NCBI RefSeq assembly: GCF_000273375.1
Contig: NZ_CM001557.1
Span: 231,679 to 249,081, forward strand
DNA: 17,403 nt
Source: Bartonella birtlesii IBS 325
GTDB taxonomy: Bacteria; Pseudomonadota; Alphaproteobacteria; Rhizobiales; Rhizobiaceae
Reading direction: 5' to 3'
Positions 12,706-17,403 of this stretch are shown here, piece after piece. How positions within the stretch are numbered: the stretch's first letter is position 1; the number at the start of each line of letters is the position of its first letter. The translations under genes were made by a program, and so were the position numbers. Under the pieces are notes generated by a model. The model ran no database searches. It saw only the letters and a list, made by a program, of their open reading frames with translations, and was not told the DNA's origin.

Positions 12706-14826
12706 ATGAGCACAATTTTTGACATCAAACAGCAGCTAAATGCACAAGCAAGCGCGATAGCAGAAATGCTTCTTCCACGAGGGCACAAACGAGGCAATGA
12801 CTGGATTGTCGGCAACACGCGCGGCGAACCTGGCCAAAGTTTATCGCTGTGCCTGAGTGGCAATAAAGCAGGTCTTTGGTATGATTTTGCCGAAAGCAAA
12901 GGCGGAGATCTTTTAGACCTTTGGTGTGAAGTCAAAGGGATTAGCCTTCATCAAGCCTTAGAAGAAGCCCGCAGCCTTCTCAACCTACACCGTCCCAAAC
13001 CCTTTATGGCGCCGCATCGCTCCTACCGTCGTCCACCAGTTCCCACAGGCAGCACACCACAGAATCTAGTAAAAAATTATCTTCATAAAGAACGCCGCAT
13101 TCCCCTTGAGATTTTAAGGCGCTACCGCATAGGAGAAGATGGTGAAAAAATCATTTTTCCCTTTTATAAGCCCGATGGCACCCTTGCCTTGGTAAAAGAA
13201 CGCCTCGCACAAGCGGGAGCAAAAACCAAACCAACAGCCTCCCAATGTGAACCGATTTTATTTGGTTGGCAAGCACTTTACCCCACCGGCATGCAAAAAA
13301 ACCACATCTCTACCACAACCCATACGCTAGAGCCCCATAGCCAAAACCAGCCCCCAACGGCAAATGAACAAAACGCATCACCAACAACCCCAGACCGCGA
13401 GACACTCACAGCCAAACAACCAACCAACAACGCTGCTCCCCCACAGCCCCCTGGTCCTGATACTGATAACATCTCCTCCACAACGAGTGATACCCACACA
13501 CACCACATTTTTTCCTCAACCAATGGAAGCTCCAATGGAATCCTCGATCAGCACACCAATGGGCACTCCAATCGGATAATTGTTATCACCGAGGGAGAAA
13601 TTGATGCGCTCTCGCTAGCCACCTATGGATATCCGGCGCTCTCTGTCCCCTTTGGAGGAGGGGTTGGTGGCAAACACAACTGGATTGAAAATGAATTTGA
13701 TCATTTAGAAGCTTTTGAAACGATTTTTTTAGCCACCGATATGGACAAGCCTGGCGAGGCAGCAGCCCATGAGATTGCCAGCAGGCTTGGTCGTCATCGC
13801 TGCTACCGTGTCCACTTACCCCTCAAAGATGCCAATGAATGTTTAACCGCTGGGATTGATGCCCCCACCATGAAAGCGGCCTTTTCTTCAGCAAAAAGCT
13901 TTGCACCAGCGGGCCTACGGCGTGCCTCAGACTATAAAGACAAAGTCATAGGACTGTTTTGGCCAGAGCCTGAACAACATGTTGGCTATACCCTTCCCTA
14001 TCCTAAACTGCATGGCAAATTGCATTTCCGCCCAGCAGAATTAACGCTGTGGAGTGGTGCCAGTGGTGCAGGAAAAAGCCAATTATTATCCGACTGTATC
14101 CCCCATTGGATTGCGCAAAACAGTCGCCTTTGCTTAGCCTCACTAGAGATGAAAGGGGAACAATCACTGCGCCGTTTAACCAAACAAACCGGAGGTTTAG
14201 AACAGCCCACAAAAGAGATGATTGAACAAATACTCCATTTTTTAGACGAAGGACTCATTCTTTATGAGCATGTAGGCAAATCAAACGTTGAGAGCTTACT
14301 GGATATCTTTGACTATTGCCGTGCACGCTATGGCTGTGATCAATTTATCATCGACAGTCTCATGCGGCTTGGCATTGCCTCTGATGATTATGCCGGTCAA
14401 GAACAAGCAGTTTATAAAATGGTTGATTGGGCTATTTTAAACAATGTGCATATTCACCTTGTTGCCCATGCCCGCAAAGGGGGACTGGACATTCCAGGCA
14501 CAGAAGATATTAAAGGCGCCTCCGAGATTGGTGCCAATGCCTTTAACATCATCACCATTTGGCGCAATCGATCCTTAGAAGATAAAATCTTCGCCGCCTC
14601 ACTCACACAAGAAAAAACAGATTTAGCACAACGCCCTGGCGTTATTATGAATATCGCCAAACAACGCTCCGGTGATTTCGAAGGCAAAATAGGGCTTTGG
14701 TTTGACCAGCAAACCTATCGCTATCGCTGCTCCCCCGAACACTCATTAACACTACGGCGTTATTTAGAGCGCCCAATCAACCCCATTCTCTTAAAAAAAC
14801 CTCTCACCATCACACACGCACTCTGA
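12706..14826 (+). CDS. Phage primase-helicase (T7 gp4-like: TOPRIM plus RecA-type helicase)
   Basis: 706 aa from the ATG at 12706 (AGAGAG upstream; the ORF extends to 12628 but those residues read as noise). Residues 20-90 form a primase N-terminal domain without zinc cysteines (RGNDWIVGNTRGEPGQ, LWYDFAESKGGDLLDLW). The TOPRIM domain has the catalytic EGEIDALSLATYG near 296 and TDMDKPGE near 344. The helicase core has Walker A GASGAGKS near 451, Walker B FIIDSL near 548 and HLVAHARKG. It unwinds DNA and primes lagging-strand synthesis. A Thr/Asn/Pro/His-rich stretch of about 95 residues (roughly 194-290) sits between LFGWQALYP and the TOPRIM strand, where relatives usually have only a few residues. 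All catalytic motifs are intact. Confidence 0.92.
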   Translation: MSTIFDIKQQLNAQASAIAEMLLPRGHKRGNDWIVGNTRGEPGQSLSLCLSGNKAGLWYDFAESKGGDLLDLWCEVKGISLHQALEEARSLLNLHRPKPFMAPHRSYRRPPVPTGSTPQNLVKNYLHKERRIPLEILRRYRIGEDGEKIIFPFYKPDGTLALVKERLAQAGAKTKPTASQCEPILFGWQALYPTGMQKNHISTTTHTLEPHSQNQPPTANEQNASPTTPDRETLTAKQPTNNAAPPQPPGPDTDNISSTTSDTHTHHIFSSTNGSSNGILDQHTNGHSNRIIVITEGEIDALSLATYGYPALSVPFGGGVGGKHNWIENEFDHLEAFETIFLATDMDKPGEAAAHEIASRLGRHRCYRVHLPLKDANECLTAGIDAPTMKAAFSSAKSFAPAGLRRASDYKDKVIGLFWPEPEQHVGYTLPYPKLHGKLHFRPAELTLWSGASGAGKSQLLSDCIPHWIAQNSRLCLASLEMKGEQSLRRLTKQTGGLEQPTKEMIEQILHFLDEGLILYEHVGKSNVESLLDIFDYCRARYGCDQFIIDSLMRLGIASDDYAGQEQAVYKMVDWAILNNVHIHLVAHARKGGLDIPGTEDIKGASEIGANAFNIITIWRNRSLEDKIFAASLTQEKTDLAQRPGVIMNIAKQRSGDFEGKIGLWFDQQTYRYRCSPEHSLTLRRYLERPINPILLKKPLTITHAL

Positions 14827-15491
14827 ATATTTTCAAAAATAAAAGGTGAGGAAAATATAGCAACAGCGATAAATAGATTCTCATTTGAAAACCAAAGCCA
14901 GCTCAAACCAAGACGCTTGCCTCCCTGAGAAATAAACAAAAGAATGAATGCGATAATGCAGTAAGACAGCAAAATATTCAAAAGCCACAACGACCTCTCT
15001 ACCACCGAATTACCACCCTTGCGCACAAACAAACCCAACAGCAACTTTAACAATACAGTAAAGACAAAAATCTTCAAGAACAGCAGCCTTACGTCACTAA
15101 GATTCCTTATTCCCGCGAAAAAAAGCCACAGGATAAAACCTATCATGCAACAAAACGCAACTGCCTTAAAAAACACTTGCCAGGCAACAGGCAAACTCTT
15201 TACCCCCAGATGTACCAAACCAAAGATAGTGCCAAAAATGCAAGAAAACACTACCACCTTCAACAACAGCTCCAAGCGAATAGCTTCACGCCCCATTTCC
15301 ACAGAAAAAAAACGACTCACAGAAAGAAAACCAAAATAGACGCTCCAAATGCTATAGAATACCACCCACCTTCCAAAAAACATCCACCCTGCAACCCCGC
15401 GGCTTTTGGCAGCCCTATCAAGAAAAACTAAAGCAACAGCAAAAAGGCAGAAAAACGCCAAAAGCAGCAAAAGCCATAAACCTTGCGACAT
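14760..15491 (-). CDS. Multi-pass membrane protein, unknown function
   Basis: 243 aa from the ATG at 15491, with GTGGGGATA 6 nt upstream. About seven hydrophobic segments can be seen, for example GLWLLLLLAFFCLFAVALVF, LLLKVVVFSCIFGTIFGLV, FFKAVAFCCMIGFILWLFFA, LFLKIFVFTVLLKLLLGLF and LLNILLSYCIIAFILLFIS, joined by short basic loops (DRAAKSRG, FVRKGGNSVVER). It runs opposite to the replication genes, and its 3' end overlaps the primase-helicase by 67 bp. No family is recognised. A single inverted membrane gene beside a phage replication module suggests a moron-type gene such as a superinfection-exclusion protein, but that is inference. Plus-strand ORFs over the same interval are shadows. Confidence 0.6.
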   Translation of the reverse strand: MSQGLWLLLLLAFFCLFAVALVFLDRAAKSRGVAGWMFFGRWVVFYSIWSVYFGFLSVSRFFSVEMGREAIRLELLLKVVVFSCIFGTIFGLVHLGVKSLPVAWQVFFKAVAFCCMIGFILWLFFAGIRNLSDVRLLFLKIFVFTVLLKLLLGLFVRKGGNSVVERSLWLLNILLSYCIIAFILLFISQGGKRLGLSWLWFSNENLFIAVAIFSSPFIFENIQSACVMVRGFFKRMGLIGRSK

Positions 15492-15804
15492 CTATATCCC
15501 CACAGCAATAATATCAAAGGCCCTGTTGAACAGATAAAAAATTAAACATGTAACAAAATACCCATTCTTTCAAGAAGAAAATCCACAAAGGAAACACCAC
15601 ACATCCCCCCATATCCCCTCACACAGCCGCCTGCATAAACCCCTGCTATCCTCTCGCATACCCCCACACACAAACCAAGAACAGCACCCAAAAAGGCCAC
15701 CACCACCAATCACCCTAAACTTCCCCTCACAGCAAAGGAGAAAGAACCTATCCCGCAACAAACAACAAGCAGCATAATCGTATTTTTTCATACCCCATTT
15801 TTGC
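15492..15804. other. Intergenic stretch, C-rich on the plus strand
   Basis: I see no supported gene. A minus-strand frame (15570-15896) is open but Cys- and Gly-rich with no ribosome-binding site and looks compositional. Confidence 0.4.
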
Positions 15805-16449
15805 ATGAACCCCATTTTTTTCATGAAAAAGACAAATGAACAATTTTTGAGGACAAAACATGAATCATCAAGAAAAGAGAAAAAAACAGACAGCAATTTT
15901 TACTTCCTCTCTCTGTGGGAAAGAACAACCGCACATTGGCCACCTAAGACACAAGAAATCGCGGTTGAAACGCACAATCCTTATTTTCAGCCCAATCATC
16001 CAGAAAGCCCAAACAATCCGCGCACCATCAAAGCCATTGCCGATGTAAAAAGCCGCCCCATTGCGCTTTTATACGCCAAAGGACATCTCAGCAAAGCACA
16101 ATATAAAGCAGCAGAACGCTTTTATGTTTATTGGCGTCAAAGCCAGGCAGATCTCCATATGAGTCCTGACTACACGCGTGAAAAGATTGCCTGTAGCCAA
16201 AGCTACACGCACCCTATTGAACGCCAAATAGAAGCATCCAATCATTTAAAAATCATCAAAGTGCAGCTTGGTATTCTCGGCTATTCGCTTATTGAAAAGG
16301 TTGTTGGTTATGGTCAAGCAATCAAAGAATTAAGCCCATTAAAGCGCAAACAAAACTCTCTTGCCGATCATTTACGAGATTGTTTAGACCTATTAGCATT
16401 TCATTGGGGATACACAAATGAGAGGGAGAATACACAAATGAGGAGATAA
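15805..16449 (+). CDS. DUF6456-like phage-associated protein with out-of-frame start
   Basis: The frame gives up to 214 aa. Residues from about 73 show the DUF6456 layout: NPRTIKAIADVKSRPIALLY, AKGHLSKAQYKAAERFYVYW, then the terminal half with LGILGYSLIEKVVGYGQAIK and LADHLRDCLDLLAFHWG. DUF6456 proteins are small alphaproteobacterial proteins of unproven role, sometimes fused to helix-turn-helix regions. No good start exists in this frame: the ATGs at 15805 and 15823 lack ribosome-binding sites. ATG 15860 has GAGGA 7 nt upstream but lies in the next frame; it reads MNHQEKRKK over a slippery A-AAA-AAA (15880-15886), and a -1 shift there enters the DUF6456 frame. The C-terminus was altered by a 20-bp tandem duplication (16410-16449). 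Confidence 0.65.
   Translation: MNPIFFMKKTNEQFLRTKHESSRKEKKTDSNFYFLSLWERTTAHWPPKTQEIAVETHNPYFQPNHPESPNNPRTIKAIADVKSRPIALLYAKGHLSKAQYKAAERFYVYWRQSQADLHMSPDYTREKIACSQSYTHPIERQIEASNHLKIIKVQLGILGYSLIEKVVGYGQAIKELSPLKRKQNSLADHLRDCLDLLAFHWGYTNERENTQMRR
16410..16444 (+). repeat. 20-bp-period tandem duplication at a gene end
   Basis: ATACACAAATGAG occurs at 16410-16422 and again at 16430-16442. The 20-bp step is not a multiple of three, so the second copy changes the reading frame and creates the present ending (...YTNERENTQMRR, stop 16447-16449). Confidence 0.75.
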
Positions 16450-16452
16450 ACC

Positions 16453-16488
16453 ATGGCGTTCACAATAAACTCTTACCCCAAACAGTAA
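16453..16488 (+). pseudogene. Possible truncated gene start with strong ribosome-binding site
   Basis: ATG at 16453 is preceded by AGGAGATAAACC, an excellent site, but the frame codes only MAFTINSYPKQ before a TAA at 16486-16488. It directly follows the DUF6456-like gene (4 nt from its stop). A ribosome-binding site this good before 11 codons suggests that the next operon gene was cut off here, or a leader peptide. Confidence 0.4.
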
Positions 16489-17320
16489 AAGTGCAAATAA
16501 AAACATCAATCATATGCCGCCATATACCCCAATCATATGCACCAAAAAAACGCAACCAAAACACTATGGATAGGAAACGATACAGCAAAAACCAACCTCT
16601 ACCATCCCCTCTATACCCTGCGAGCACCCATTTCCCACACAAATGAGGAATCACTTCAGCCCGTAAAAAACCAGCTCTCCCTAAAAATCTTCTCTCATCA
16701 CATGTTTTTTCTTAAAAACAAAGAACGCAAACAGCACTCTTCAATGCTTCTTTATGCCAAGCTTACCCTGCCCAACACCCTTAACCGCTTCATACCCCGC
16801 TCACACACCACCCTCAACAATCACTCCAGTAAGAATCATTTCAGCAAAAATACTCCTCATGGAAGAATAAAAAGATTTTTCTCACAAAAGGTCACAAAAG
16901 GAAAGATCTATCCCCCTAAAACATTCTTCATAAACTGCGTTTTGAATGCAACAAATATATTAAGGATATCTTAACTATCTTAAGCTGAGAATCAGATAAC
17001 AATTATTTAACTATTTATTAACCATAATAAATATTCATTATGTTAATTACCTACAACGCAAATCTCTTTTATGCACAGTCTTTATCAAGCTTGTGCAAAT
17101 GAAAGAACAGCCCAAACAGTCCAAATAGTAATGTCTCAATATACTAATTTCTATAGATTTTTCAGTTAGTTTTGCTCTTATATTATCCTGCTCATTTTAT
17201 CATTTTATGATACAATTTTTTCAAAGTTAAAAAACACAAAAAGCAATCAATATAAGAGGCAAAACTATAAATTTCCTTGACTCTCTCTCATTTTCGCACC
17301 AAATATGCCAAAATCTTACG
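16489..17320. other. Gene-poor AT-rich stretch
   Basis: No supported gene. A plus-strand frame (16537-16974) is open but without a ribosome-binding site, domain or plausible composition. From about 16960 the sequence becomes very AT-rich (for example TTAACTATTTATTAACCATA), which could suit an origin or promoter, but I see no iterons. Confidence 0.4.
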
Positions 17321-17392
17321 GGATGCATCTCAACCCTCAAACAAGATGCACCCCGCCCCTCAAGGTGTATCCGAATCTTCATAAGATACACC
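17321..17392. repeat. Two consecutive related hairpins
   Basis: Hairpin 1 has arms GGATGCATC (17321-17329) and GATGCACC (17345-17352). Hairpin 2 has arms GGTGTATC (17364-17371) and GATACACC (17385-17392), a perfect 8-bp dyad with a 13-nt loop. The arms share the pattern GGTGYATC, and the spacing from arm to arm is about 40 bp, so these are probably two units of an array that may continue beyond the window. Confidence 0.6.
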
Positions 17393-17403
17393 CAAATCTC
17401 AAT

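Noticed and set aside
15570..15896. 108-aa Cys-rich minus-strand ORF
   Set aside because: No ribosome-binding site. It overlaps the 5' end of the DUF6456-like gene, and its Cys/Gly richness follows from the C- and A-rich plus strand.
16537..16974. 145-aa plus-strand ORF
   Set aside because: Irregular composition rich in Asn, His, Lys and Thr, no ribosome-binding site and no domain; it reads like translated non-coding AT-rich DNA.

Overview
The window looks like an AT-rich alphaproteobacterial chromosome of the Rhizobiales, and Bartonella is the best guess. The signs are a 6S RNA directly upstream of a 5-formyltetrahydrofolate cyclo-ligase gene, a YmdB-type phosphodiesterase, a murA with a small basic protein gene in front of it, a zinc-independent ribosomal protein L36, and abundant gene decay. 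The genus is inferred from gene content and base composition and has not been tested by a search.

Layout. (1) 1-2500 is a gene graveyard: a short coding remnant behind a good promoter, an XRE-family repressor killed by two in-frame stops, a small ORF, a small gene broken by a perfect 10-bp tandem duplication plus a stop, and a compact promoter-to-terminator unit that may be a small RNA. (2) 2500-7520 is a conserved core: rpmJ (L36), an exported TPR protein followed by a decayed copy of part of itself, 6S RNA (ssrS), 5-FCL, ymdB, and on the other strand a small basic protein gene and murA. (3) A tRNA-Thr(GGT) at 7680-7754 marks the border. (4) 7900-16450 is a phage-derived early or replication module without integrase or structural genes: a YqaJ/lambda-type exonuclease, a 0.6-kb GC-rich repeat array, a small possibly frameshifted protein, a very acidic protein with its own promoter, a 46-aa peptide convergent with a small CI-like repressor, a DUF1376/YdaU-type replication protein carrying eleven 9-residue repeats, a T7 gp4-like primase-helicase with a low-complexity insert, an antisense multi-pass membrane protein, and a DUF6456-like protein. 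(5) 16450-17403 is AT-rich and mostly without genes; it ends in two consecutive hairpins.

How the genes work together. The phage-like block has the parts of a recombination and replication switch: a repressor, a DNA loader-like protein, a primase-helicase and a recombination exonuclease. It lacks a visible RecT partner, integrase, terminase and capsid genes, so it is a remnant, a domesticated replication module, or part of a larger element continuing outside the window.

The most unusual signals are: ribosome-binding sites that point to starts one frame away from the long ORF in two genes, each with a homopolymer run between (15860/15880-15886 and 2736/2748-2754); short tandem duplications that break or rebuild genes; and a 43-bp quasi-invertible block at the overlapping tails of the convergent 46-aa gene and repressor.
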